Assembly: GCA_001800085.1 (NCBI GenBank)
Contig: MGUS01000018.1
Location: 4,751-15,385 of the forward strand
Direction: 5' to 3'
Length of the DNA: 10,635 nt
From: Elusimicrobia bacterium RIFCSPLOWO2_01_FULL_60_11
GTDB lineage: Bacteria > Elusimicrobiota > Elusimicrobia > 2-02-FULL-39-32
In this document: one piece after another, positions 1 to 6,687 of the stretch
Position numbering within the stretch: position 1 is the first letter of the stretch
Layout of the letters: every line of letters starts with the position of its first letter
The notes under the pieces: model-generated
The model's input: the letters and a program-made list of their open reading frames with translations, nothing else
The model's database searches: none
Told to the model about the DNA's origin: nothing
Position numbers and translations under genes: made by a program

Positions 1-764
1 AGCTCCATTCGGCGGGGTTCACGGGCGTGGGACTGGGCGAGATCGCCCCCGAAGTGCGCATCCTGGACGCGCCCTTCCTCTTCAAAGACGCGGGTGAGGT
101 GGACCACGTTTACCGGGCCTTCGACAAGGAATTCCGGGGCGCTTTCGAGAAGAACGGCTACATCCTTCTCGGCTGGGCGGAAGTGGGCTTCATCTACTTA
201 TTCTCCAACACCCCCGTCAGAGGCCCGGACGACTTGAAAGGCGTCAAGATGTGGATGTGGGAGGGGGACCCCATCGCGGAGGCCTCGTTCAAGGCCATGG
301 ATGTCGACCCCATCCCCCTTTCCATCACGGACGTCATGACATCGCTCCAGACGGGCTTGATCGACGGCGTCTATTCATCGCCCATGGCCATCCTCGCGCT
401 CCAGTGGTTCACCAAGGTCAAGTACATGAGCGATTTCCACCTGGCGGACGCCTCCGGAGCCGTCCTCATCTCCAAAAAATTCTTTGACGCGCTCCCCAAG
501 GACCGGCAGGTCTTGCTGCTCTCGACGGGCCAAAAATACCTGACGCGCCTGACCGCGTCCAGCCGCGAGGAGAACCGTTCCGCCATCGAGGCCTTGAAGA
601 AGAACGGCATCCAGATCACTTCGGTCATGTCCCCGGAGGACATCCGGAAGCACCAGGAGATGGGCAGGAAAGCCCGGCGGTCCCTGGCGGGCCGCCTCTA
701 CTCCGAAGACCTCTTGGACCGGGTCGAAAACTCGCTCCAGGAATTCCGCTCCAAGCATAAGTGA
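1..764 (+). CDS. dctP: TRAP transporter solute-binding protein, DctP family (5' end outside window)
   Basis: Extracytoplasmic binding protein that delivers a ligand to the DctQM permease of a TRAP secondary transporter. The reading frame is open from base 3 to the left edge, so a GTG at 27 is internal. 253 residues are visible; the family usually has about 330-340, so the signal peptide and first lobe are largely missing. Family marks: a stretch reading VRILDAPFLFKD near the left edge, then PDDLKGVKM, then the LQTGLIDGVYSSP segment lining the binding cleft. Where carboxylate-binding members have a conserved Arg just after the DLKG.K motif, this protein has Trp (codon 252-254), followed by MWEGDP. 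That suggests a ligand other than a simple carboxylate (inference). The TGA stop overlaps the GTG start of the next gene by 4 bases, so it is cotranscribed with dctQ, dctM and the epimerase. Family sure, substrate unknown. Confidence 0.9.
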   Translation, partial: LHSAGFTGVGLGEIAPEVRILDAPFLFKDAGEVDHVYRAFDKEFRGAFEKNGYILLGWAEVGFIYLFSNTPVRGPDDLKGVKMWMWEGDPIAEASFKAMDVDPIPLSITDVMTSLQTGLIDGVYSSPMAILALQWFTKVKYMSDFHLADASGAVLISKKFFDALPKDRQVLLLSTGQKYLTRLTASSREENRSAIEALKKNGIQITSVMSPEDIRKHQEMGRKARRSLAGRLYSEDLLDRVENSLQEFRSKHK

Positions 765-1234
765 CCCCGCTGGACCGCTGGTTAGTCCGCATCGAGAAGG
801 CCGGCATCGTCCTGGCCCTTTCCGTCATGGTGGGGCTCTCCTTCCTGCAAGTCATCCTCCGCCTGTTCTTTTCCACCAGCTTGCTCTGGGCCGACACATT
901 TTTAAGGCACCTGGTCTTGTGGGCGGGACTGCTCGGGGCTTGCGTGGCGGCGTCGCAAGGCGGCCACTTCGCCATCGATGTCTTGAAGAAGGTCCTGCCC
1001 GGAAGACTCTTGCGCCCCTTGTCCGCCCTCACGAACGCCCTGGCCGCGGCCATCCTCTTCGTCCTGTCCCGCTCGGCCTGGTCCTATTTCTTGGACGATC
1101 TTCAGACCGGGTCGGTCCTTTTCTCGCTGGGGACGCTGCAGGTTCCCTCCGCCTGGATGACCGTCATCATCCCCGCGGGATTCATCCTCCTGGCGGTCCA
1201 TTTCACGCTCCGGATATCCTCAAAAGAGCCATGA
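761..1234 (+). CDS. dctQ: TRAP transporter small permease, DctQ family
   Basis: Small membrane subunit of the TRAP transporter, which with DctM forms the ion-driven permease in the inner membrane. The 157-residue length and four predicted hydrophobic helices (about residues 14-35, 48-66, 85-107 and 124-147) fit the family. The central segment, running from LLWADTFLRHLVLW through the AASQGGHFAID motif, is characteristic of DctQ. The start is GTG at 761, inside the overlap with the dctP stop; no convincing Shine-Dalgarno precedes it, so translation is probably coupled. The TGA stop overlaps the ATG of dctM by 4 bases. Position between a DctP and a DctM protein makes the call secure. Confidence 0.92.
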   Translation: MTPLDRWLVRIEKAGIVLALSVMVGLSFLQVILRLFFSTSLLWADTFLRHLVLWAGLLGACVAASQGGHFAIDVLKKVLPGRLLRPLSALTNALAAAILFVLSRSAWSYFLDDLQTGSVLFSLGTLQVPSAWMTVIIPAGFILLAVHFTLRISSKEP

Positions 1235-2490
1235 CCCTGCTTTTCATCGCGATGCTGGCCGTCCTCATGTTCCTCGGCCTGCCCGTTTTCACCGCCATCG
1301 GAGCGGGCACCCTGGCGGCATTCCATCGATCCGGCCTGGACCCCTCCCTGATCTTCGTCGAACTTTACCGGCTGGCTTCCCTGCCCGCGCTCATCGCCAT
1401 CCCCCTCTTCACTTTCGCGGGCTATGTTCTGGCCGAGAGCAAGGCCCCTGCGCGCATCCTGAACCTTGCCAACGCTCTTTTCGGCTGGCTTCCGGGGGGC
1501 TTGGCCATCGCCACGCTCATATCCACGGCCCTGTTCACGGCCTTCACGGGCGCCTCGGGGGTCACCATCATCGCCCTGGGCGGCCTTATCTACCCCATGC
1601 TCCTCAAGGAAAATTACGATGAGGACTTTTCCCTCGGGCTTCTCACCACGACGGGGAGCCTGGGGCTTCTTTTCCCGCCTTCTCTCCCGATCATCCTTTA
1701 CGGCCTGATCGCCCGGGTGAGCATCGACAAGCTCTTCATCGCGGGCCTGGCGCCCGGGCTTTTTCTCATCGCCATCCTCTCCGCCTACAGTCTGCTCCGC
1801 GGCCGGGGAAAGAACCGGCCTTCCGTTCCCTTCAGCCGCGCCGCTCTCCTAAAGAGCATGAAGGAAGCGGCATGGGAGATCCCTCTTCCCTTCCTCATCA
1901 TCGGGGGCATCTACGCCGGGTTTTTCACGGCCACGGAAGCGGCGAGCATCATGGCCTTCTATGTGGTGGCCGCGGAATGCTTCATCTACCGCGACCTGTC
2001 CTTCACGAAGGATCTCCCCGGGGTCATGGTCAAGAGCATGGCGCTCGTGGGGGCCATCCTGGTGGTGATGGGCATGGCGCTCGGGCTGACCAATTATCTC
2101 ATCGACGCGCAGATCCCCATGAAGATGTTCGACTGGGTGCACCGCTACATCTCGCAGAAATGGCTTTTCCTGGCGGGACTGAACGTCTTCCTGCTCATCA
2201 TGAACATGATCGAGATGTTCTCCGCCATCATCATCGTGGTCCCCTTGATCGTGCCCGTGGCCCTCCAGTACGGGGTGGATCCGGTGCATCTGGGCATACT
2301 GTTCCTGCTGAACCTGGAGATCGGCTACATGACCGCGCCTTTTGGGCTCAATCTATTCCTCTCCTCCCTGCGCTTTGAAAAGCCCGTGACGAAGATCTAC
2401 CGGGCGGCGTTCCCGTTCTGGCTCATCCTCCTGGCCGCCCTGGCGCTCGTCACCTATGTCCCGTCCTTGAGCCTGTTCCTGGTGCGGTGA
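1231..2490 (+). CDS. dctM: TRAP transporter large permease, DctM family
   Basis: Large membrane subunit and transport channel of the TRAP system. It has 419 residues and is hydrophobic throughout, with about 11-12 helices, the normal family size. Visible family marks are the PLFTFAGYVLAES stretch, the FTGASGVTIIALGG motif, GLLTTTGSLGLLFPPSLP, and near the C-terminus LGYMTAPFGLNLF-like wording (here IGYMTAPFGLNLF). The same frame stays open upstream to 919, but that part overlaps dctQ and reads as low-quality sequence. The ATG at 1231, in a 4-base overlap with the dctQ stop, gives the expected N-terminus (MTLLFIAML). The epimerase gene begins at its stop codon. Substrate cannot be read from this subunit. 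Confidence 0.94.
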   Translation: MTLLFIAMLAVLMFLGLPVFTAIGAGTLAAFHRSGLDPSLIFVELYRLASLPALIAIPLFTFAGYVLAESKAPARILNLANALFGWLPGGLAIATLISTALFTAFTGASGVTIIALGGLIYPMLLKENYDEDFSLGLLTTTGSLGLLFPPSLPIILYGLIARVSIDKLFIAGLAPGLFLIAILSAYSLLRGRGKNRPSVPFSRAALLKSMKEAAWEIPLPFLIIGGIYAGFFTATEAASIMAFYVVAAECFIYRDLSFTKDLPGVMVKSMALVGAILVVMGMALGLTNYLIDAQIPMKMFDWVHRYISQKWLFLAGLNVFLLIMNMIEMFSAIIIVVPLIVPVALQYGVDPVHLGILFLLNLEIGYMTAPFGLNLFLSSLRFEKPVTKIYRAAFPFWLILLAALALVTYVPSLSLFLVR

Positions 2491-2492
2491 CC

Positions 2493-3482
2493 ATGGGGAA
2501 GATCCTCGTGACGGGCGCGACGGGCTTTGTCGGCTACCACGTGGCCAAAAAGCTCGTTGAAGGGAAACGGGGGGAGGTCTTCTGCCTGGCCCGTCCCGGG
2601 AGCGAAAAAAAATTCTTAAAAAATCTGGGCGTGAACATCCTGGCCGGCGATCTCCGGGACCCTCAAAGTCTAAGCCGCGCCCTGGAGGGCGCCGAGGCGC
2701 TTTTCCACGTGGCCGCCGACTACCGCCTCTGGGCCAAGGACCCCGACGAGTTGATCGAGAGCAACGTACGGGGGACGCGCAACATCCTGGAAGCGGCGCG
2801 CGCCGCCAAGGTCAGAAGGACGGTCTACACTTCCAGCGTTTCGGCCGTCGGGAGGCCGGAACACGGGTCCGGAGATGAGTCGATGGACCCTGCCCCGGCG
2901 CACCTGATCGGGCCCTACAAGAAGTCCAAATACCTGGCAGAACTGGAAGCGAGGCGTTTCGCCCGCGAAGGGCAGGATGTCGTCATCGTCAACCCCTCGA
3001 CGCCTGTGGGTTCGCACGATGTCAAGCCCACGCCCACGGGCAAGCTGATATTGGATTTCTTGAGGGGGAAGATGCCGGCCTATCTGGATACGGGGTTGAA
3101 CCTGGTGGACGTGGAGGACGTGGCCGAAGGCCACCTGCTCGCCTGGGAAAAAGGAAAAGCGGGCGAGAGGTATATTTTAGGGAACAGGAACATGACTCTT
3201 AAGGAAATATTGGACATGCTCTCCAGGGTCTCCGGAAGGCCCGCCCCGGAATTCAAGATCCCCTACTGGGCCGCCTACGCGGCGGGCTTTTGCTCCACCG
3301 CCTGGGCCGGGATCTCCGGCCAGCCCCCGGGAATCCCCCTGGACGGCGTCAAGATGGCGCGGGAGACGATGTTCTACAGGTCCGACAAGGCGGTGCGGGA
3401 ATTGGGCCTGCCGCAGACGCCTGTCGGGACGGCGCTGGAAAAAGCGGTCAGGTTCTTCAGGGATAACGGCTACTGCGGTTGA
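2493..3482 (+). CDS. hpnA: NAD(P)-dependent epimerase/dehydratase, hopanoid-associated HpnA family
   Basis: Extended short-chain dehydrogenase, 329 residues from this start. The Rossmann nucleotide-binding motif is GATGFVG (G8, G11, G14); catalytic Ser is about S115 in YTSSVS, followed by Tyr142 and Lys146 in YKKSK. The stretches HVAADYRLWAKDP, IVNPSTPVG, KPTPTGKLI, MPAYLDTGLNLVDVEDVAEGH and RYILGNRNMTL match the HpnA family as I know it. HpnA occurs in hopanoid gene clusters and is presumed to act on a sugar or side-chain intermediate; its exact reaction is not settled. A GTG at 2487 overlapping the dctM stop would add two residues (M-T) and is an equally possible start; the ATG at 2493 leaves the usual short N-terminus before the first strand. 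It is the last gene of the TRAP operon and converges on the HD-GYP gene with 3 bases between stops, leaving no room for a terminator. Confidence 0.85.
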   Translation: MGKILVTGATGFVGYHVAKKLVEGKRGEVFCLARPGSEKKFLKNLGVNILAGDLRDPQSLSRALEGAEALFHVAADYRLWAKDPDELIESNVRGTRNILEAARAAKVRRTVYTSSVSAVGRPEHGSGDESMDPAPAHLIGPYKKSKYLAELEARRFAREGQDVVIVNPSTPVGSHDVKPTPTGKLILDFLRGKMPAYLDTGLNLVDVEDVAEGHLLAWEKGKAGERYILGNRNMTLKEILDMLSRVSGRPAPEFKIPYWAAYAAGFCSTAWAGISGQPPGIPLDGVKMARETMFYRSDKAVRELGLPQTPVGTALEKAVRFFRDNGYCG

Positions 3483-3485
3483 GAA

Positions 3486-4604
3486 CTAGATTTTAAGGGG
3501 GTTTTTGAAAGGGGGTGCCACGGAAAACTGGGGCGGGTTGTCTTCGCGGATCCGGTCGAAGGCCGCGCGTTCGTCCACGATGAGGTGGTTGAAGGCATCC
3601 ACCACGGTCTTGTCGAACTGGGTCCCGCTGTTCTTCCTGAATTCACCGATCACGGTGTCCATGTCCCAGGCCTCGTGGTAGTGCCTGCCGATCCACATGG
3701 TGTCGAACGCGTCCGCTACGGAAAGGATCCTGGCCCCCAGGGGGATGGCTTCGCCTTTCAGCCCGTCCGGATAGCCGGTGCCGTCCCATTTCTCATGGTG
3801 GTACTTGACGTATTCCTTGGCCTTTTTGAGTTCATGGATGGGTTCGATGATCTTCAGGGAAATGAGAGGATGCTCCTTGATGAGTTCATATTCTTCGATG
3901 GAGAGCCGCGAGGTCTTGGTGAGGACCGCGTCCGAGATGCCGATCTTGCCCACGTCGTGAAGGAGCCCCGCGATCATGACGTCCTGGACATCGGCCTCCC
4001 CGAGCTTCATCTTTTCCGCGATGCGGGTGCAGTATTTGGAGACGCGCTTGGAATGGCCCACGGTGTAGGGGTCCTTGGCTTCGATGGCGCGCACGATGGC
4101 TTCCACCGTGTTGAAATATAGTTTCTGGAGCGAGCGGTGCTTGCTCAGAAGGGCCGCGGTGCGGTTCTCGACCTTCTCTTCCAGATAAAGCTGATATTCC
4201 CGGTTCTCCAGTTCCAGGTGCACGCGCTCGAGCGCTTTCTGGATGCGGGGCAGGATGAGCTCGTTGCGGAAGGGCTTGGTGATGAAATCGAGGGCGCCCT
4301 TGCGCATGGCTTCCACGGCCAGGGTCAGGTTGGTGTCCGCCGAGATCACGAGGACCCCGATCTCCGGGTGGGTCTCCTGGATGTTCTCCATCAGCTCGAT
4401 GCCGTCCATCAAGGGCATAAGGAGGTCCGTGAGGACAAGGGCGAAGGGCTTGTCCCCGTTCTTGTTCAGGTGCAGCAGGGCTTCCTGACCCGACTGGGCC
4501 GACTCGCAGGAGTACCCTTCCTGGGTGAGGGTCAACGTCAGAAGCTCCACCATGTCCCGGTCGTCGTCGACGACCAGGATCTTTTCCCTTCTAGGTTTAG
4601 TCAT
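3486..4604 (-). CDS. Response regulator with HD-GYP phosphodiesterase output domain
   Basis: Two-component regulator of 372 residues, predicted to hydrolyse cyclic di-GMP in the cytoplasm when its receiver domain is phosphorylated. Receiver: residues about 7-125, acidic pair D13/D14, phosphoacceptor D60 in LTDLLMP, S88 and K110 in the TKPF motif. A short coiled-coil linker covers about 115-160. HD-GYP domain: about 160-350, with metal and active-site residues H184, H216-D217 and K220 (HDVGK), H245, H269-H270, the DGTGYP motif at 274-279, and D298. All expected ligands are present, so it should be active. Odd: after D298 the usual DAMTSDRPYR-like motif is replaced by DTMWIGRHYHEAW. The frame is open to 4850, but that extension overlaps the divergent gene; the ATG at 4602-4604 gives a standard receiver N-terminus. 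No sensor kinase lies in the window. Confidence 0.93.
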   Translation of the reverse strand: MTKPRREKILVVDDDRDMVELLTLTLTQEGYSCESAQSGQEALLHLNKNGDKPFALVLTDLLMPLMDGIELMENIQETHPEIGVLVISADTNLTLAVEAMRKGALDFITKPFRNELILPRIQKALERVHLELENREYQLYLEEKVENRTAALLSKHRSLQKLYFNTVEAIVRAIEAKDPYTVGHSKRVSKYCTRIAEKMKLGEADVQDVMIAGLLHDVGKIGISDAVLTKTSRLSIEEYELIKEHPLISLKIIEPIHELKKAKEYVKYHHEKWDGTGYPDGLKGEAIPLGARILSVADAFDTMWIGRHYHEAWDMDTVIGEFRKNSGTQFDKTVVDAFNHLIVDERAAFDRIREDNPPQFSVAPPFKNPLKI

Positions 4605-4623
4605 ATTTGAGGGGCTAACCCTG

Positions 4624-4652
4624 ATACTACCCCAAGAGGTCAATTTTGTCAA
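4624..4652 (-). promoter_or_regulatory. Probable sigma70-type promoter of the HD-GYP regulator gene
   Basis: Read on the minus strand, TTGACA (4652-4647) is followed after exactly 17 bases by TAGTAT (4629-4624), which matches 4 of 6 bases of the -10 consensus. Transcription would start near 4617, giving a leader of about 13 bases without a visible Shine-Dalgarno. The -35 box overlaps the region used by the divergent hpnG promoter. Confidence 0.5.
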
Positions 4653-4670
4653 TGACCCATTTTGTATAAT
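4646..4670 (+). promoter_or_regulatory. Probable promoter of the hpnG-like gene (perfect -10 box)
   Basis: A perfect TATAAT lies at 4665-4670, only 8 bases before the ATG at 4679. A TTGTCA at 4646-4651 resembles a -35 box, but the 13-base spacing is too short for a standard promoter, so the -35 assignment is weak and an activator may be needed. A start about 7 bases after the -10 box would give an essentially leaderless mRNA; no Shine-Dalgarno precedes the ATG. Two GTCAAT copies (4639-4644, 4648-4653) and the palindrome GTCAATGAC (4648-4656) could be regulator contacts. Confidence 0.45.
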
Positions 4671-4678
4671 ACATCCCC

Positions 4679-5365
4679 ATGAAGATAGGAATCCTCTCCG
4701 CCACCGTCTGGGAAGTCCGCCCCGCGATCCGTTCGCTCGGCCTGGCTCCGGCAGCGCCCGGCGTTTTTGATGGCGAAGCGGGAAAACACTCCGTTTCCCT
4801 GCGCTTGAGCGGCATGGGGCAGGAGAGGGCCCGCCGGGCCGCCCTCTCATTTTCCGGGTTCTCGCCCCGCCTCCTTATAGCCACGGGGTTCTGTGGCTCC
4901 CTGAAGGACCATGTGAAGCCCGGGGACCTGGTGCTGGACAGGGCCAAGTCGGACTCCAAATATGCCGATGCCCTCATCCAGACAGCGCGAAAACTCGATA
5001 TTCCCTGCCATGCGGGGGCCATTTTCACATCCGGGCATATGGTGGTCCGGGCGCGGGACAAGCGGCGCCTGGGAACGGAGACGGGGGCCATCGGGGTGGA
5101 CATGGAGAGCCAGGCGGTCGCCGAGGCCTTGAGGCGCAGGGGCATCTCCCTTCTTTTTGTCCGCGCCGTGAGCGACGGGGCGGACCAGGACCTGCCGGAC
5201 GTGGGCGGGGTCCTCGCCGAGAACGGGCGGCTCCAGAAGGGGGCGCTCATGAAGATCCTGGCCAAACCCGGCCAGTGGGCGGACTTCGCGCGTCTTGGGT
5301 TGGGCTCCCGGAAAGCGGGGTCGAACCTGGCGCGGATCTTAAAGGAATTCATCGGGCATGTTTGA
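4679..5365 (+). CDS. hpnG: HpnG-like hopanoid-associated nucleoside phosphorylase/hydrolase
   Basis: Member of the PNP/UDP (MTA/SAH nucleosidase) superfamily, 228 residues. Visible marks: N-terminal strand KIGILSATVWEV with an acidic residue E12, the ATGFCGSL glycine-rich turn near residue 65-75, the GVDMES signature with M142-E143 that binds the ribose, and S165-D166 in VRAVSDGAD, the expected catalytic acid. The C-terminal part, including KPGQWADFARLG after the DGADQDLP stretch, resembles HpnG rather than MtnN or futalosine hydrolase. HpnG is known to remove adenine from adenosylhopane on the way to extended bacteriohopanepolyols. That role is assigned by similarity read by eye; a general MTA/SAH nucleosidase is the main alternative. 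The HpnA-family gene 1.2 kb away supports the hopanoid reading. Its stop overlaps the downstream lipoprotein start by 8 bases. Confidence 0.75.
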   Translation: MKIGILSATVWEVRPAIRSLGLAPAAPGVFDGEAGKHSVSLRLSGMGQERARRAALSFSGFSPRLLIATGFCGSLKDHVKPGDLVLDRAKSDSKYADALIQTARKLDIPCHAGAIFTSGHMVVRARDKRRLGTETGAIGVDMESQAVAEALRRRGISLLFVRAVSDGADQDLPDVGGVLAENGRLQKGALMKILAKPGQWADFARLGLGSRKAGSNLARILKEFIGHV

Positions 5366-5978
5366 CCGCGCGCGGATGCTGGGGATCGCGGTCTCCTGCG
5401 TGGTCCTTTCCGGGTGCTCCGTCCTCAACATGTTCGGCGGCAAGAAAGAAAAACCCGCGGTCCCCCGGGTCCTGGTGATGGGAGTGGAATGCGGCAACGC
5501 GGAAATCGGCGATTTGATCGCTAAAGGATTGCTCTCCAACGTCACCCCAAGCGTGGAATCCTTCGATTCGGCGGGCTTTGAAGTCCTGATATCATGCATC
5601 ACTTTGAAACGAAGGGCGGAAGCCCCTGTGATAGATTTTTCCAGTTCCACTTTCTACGGTAAGCTGGAGAAGAGCCAGTATTTCCGGACCAAGATCAATT
5701 TAGAGGTGGACTTGGATTACGTGATCGTGGGAGAGGCGAAAGAAAAGAAGCTTTCCGACCTTGAAGAGGGTAACCTGGTCACGGCGCAGACCGCCGGCAT
5801 CAAAATGCTCTCGCTTCACGATGGGAGTTTCCCCGTCAAAGCCGATTTCAAGCAGGGCATCTTCGAGATCGTGGCCCCCGACCGCATCGGTGCCAAACTC
5901 GCCGACAAGGTCAACAAATACTTGAAGACCGTCCGCAAAGCCGCCAAAAAAGAAGCCAAGGCCCTGCGGGGCAATTAG
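5358..5978 (+). CDS. Predicted lipoprotein of unknown function
   Basis: 206 residues with a lipoprotein signal: positively charged start (R4, R6), hydrophobic stretch about 8-18, and lipobox LSGC with the lipidated Cys at C20. The mature part has a hydrophobic strand PRVLVMGVECG, a helix-like GDLIAKGLLSN segment, a VDLDYVIVGEAKE strand around residue 120, and a very Lys/Ala-rich C-terminal helix. This order (strand, amphipathic helix, 'DYVIVG' strand, later strand, final helix) is reminiscent of the CsgG/TolB-N-like fold seen in several outer-membrane lipoproteins, but that is inference and I do not recognise the family. The ATG overlaps the hpnG-like stop by 8 bases and has an AAAGGA ribosome site at 5341-5346, so the two genes are cotranscribed. 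Being next to hpnG suggests, but does not show, an envelope or hopanoid link. Confidence 0.75.
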   Translation: MFDRARMLGIAVSCVVLSGCSVLNMFGGKKEKPAVPRVLVMGVECGNAEIGDLIAKGLLSNVTPSVESFDSAGFEVLISCITLKRRAEAPVIDFSSSTFYGKLEKSQYFRTKINLEVDLDYVIVGEAKEKKLSDLEEGNLVTAQTAGIKMLSLHDGSFPVKADFKQGIFEIVAPDRIGAKLADKVNKYLKTVRKAAKKEAKALRGN

Positions 5979-5987
5979 TCTCCCACC

Positions 5988-6015
5988 TTGACAATGCCCT
6001 TATATATGGTATAAT
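5988..6015 (+). promoter_or_regulatory. Consensus sigma70-type promoter of the toxin-antitoxin genes, with possible operator
   Basis: TTGACA (5988-5993) and TATAAT (6010-6015) both match the consensus perfectly with 16 bases between them, and TGG directly before the -10 box makes an extended -10. Transcription should start near 6022, 5 bases before the ATG at 6027, so the mRNA is nearly leaderless. TATATAT at 6001-6007 and ATATATA at 6021-6027 form an inverted repeat centred on the -10 box, a plausible operator for the winged-helix protein encoded downstream. Confidence 0.75.
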
Positions 6016-6026
6016 AGGCAATATAT

Positions 6027-6311
6027 ATGACCCACCTCCTCCTTCATAAAAAGCGGATCCATGAGGATGGGGCCATAGAAGAAAGTATTGTGTGGATAGT
6101 GCCTAAGTCGTCCAAAAATCCGGATGGGGTTAGATATCGCTTGGCGTTCATTATTAAGGGCGCCAAGAAGCCATCGGTACTTTACGATAACCATCACCCG
6201 AAAGGCCACCACAAACATATAGGCCCAAATGAGATACCTTACGATTTTTCAAGTATTGAGCGGCTTCTGACTGATTTTGACAGGGATGTTGAGGAGGTTA
6301 AAATTCGATGA
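6027..6311 (+). CDS. TumE-family toxin (DUF6516-type) of a toxin-antitoxin pair
   Basis: Small protein of 94 residues that reads like the TumE toxin family: an N-terminal LHKKRIHEDGAIEESIVW segment, a central strand, then the characteristic cluster Y53-D54-N55 followed by KGHHKH (residues 59-64), then EIPYDF and a C-terminal helix. The conserved Asp/Asn/His cluster may be a catalytic or metal site; the family's mechanism is, as far as I know, uncharacterised. The downstream winged-helix gene overlaps by 4 bases (ATGA), the normal layout for this pair. Its base composition is clearly AT-richer than the flanking genes, suggesting transfer. The start is fixed by the promoter and the lack of upstream in-frame room. 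Confidence 0.75.
   Translation: MTHLLLHKKRIHEDGAIEESIVWIVPKSSKNPDGVRYRLAFIIKGAKKPSVLYDNHHPKGHHKHIGPNEIPYDFSSIERLLTDFDRDVEEVKIR
6291..6298 (+). promoter_or_regulatory. Strong Shine-Dalgarno of the antitoxin gene
   Basis: GAGGAGGT lies inside the toxin gene 9 bases before the ATG at 6308. The toxin gene itself has no such site, so the antitoxin is probably translated more efficiently than the toxin from the shared mRNA. Confidence 0.6.
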
Positions 6312-6682
6312 AAACCTTTGAAATTCAGATCCAAAGCAAAGCTGAGGCGGACAGAGAATTTATTGAGGCATTTAAGAACGCCCAGGCAGGAAAAAAAGTG
6401 CCCGCGAAAATCGGAGTTTACTTTACAAGCATTGAATCCGTGAGGAATCTACTTACAGAAAAAAGATTGGAGCTTCTTCACATGGTCAAGATGAAGCACC
6501 CGCATTCAATCTACCAGCTTGCGAAGCTAACTGGCCGTAATTTTAGGAATGTCTATGATGATGTGCAGGTGCTAAAGACATATGGCCTCATTCATCTGAA
6601 CAAAGAAAGGCGGAAAAAGCAGAGGCCTAGCCACAGTATCTCTGTTCCCTATAGGGATATCAATATACATGCTTGGATTTAA
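6308..6682 (+). CDS. Winged-helix (HVO_A0114/MarR-like) regulator, probable antitoxin
   Basis: 124 residues. The N-terminal 40 residues are charged and probably contact the toxin. A winged helix-turn-helix covers about 48-95: LLTEKRLELLHMV, then SIYQLAKLTGRNFRNVYDDVQVL as the recognition region, then YGLI and a basic wing (KERRKKQRPS). This arrangement matches the HVO_A0114-type DNA-binding proteins that accompany TumE-type toxins. Expected role: bind and neutralise the toxin and repress the promoter at 5988-6015. Translation begins in a 4-base overlap with the toxin stop. AT-rich like its partner. Antitoxin role is inferred from pairing; DNA binding is well supported. Confidence 0.72.
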   Translation: MKTFEIQIQSKAEADREFIEAFKNAQAGKKVPAKIGVYFTSIESVRNLLTEKRLELLHMVKMKHPHSIYQLAKLTGRNFRNVYDDVQVLKTYGLIHLNKERRKKQRPSHSISVPYRDINIHAWI

Positions 6683-6687
6683 TTGAG

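Noticed and set aside
919..1230. In-frame 104-codon extension upstream of dctM
   Set aside because: It overlaps dctQ almost fully and reads as Arg/Gly/Pro-rich noise; the ATG at 1231 gives a normal DctM N-terminus.
3483..3530. Terminator between the converging hpnA and HD-GYP genes
   Set aside because: The gap is 3 bases; nearby runs of G and T do not form a stem followed by a T-tract.
4605..4850. N-terminal extension of the HD-GYP regulator
   Set aside because: It runs into the divergent hpnG-like gene and has no domain; the receiver domain starts properly at the ATG at 4602-4604.
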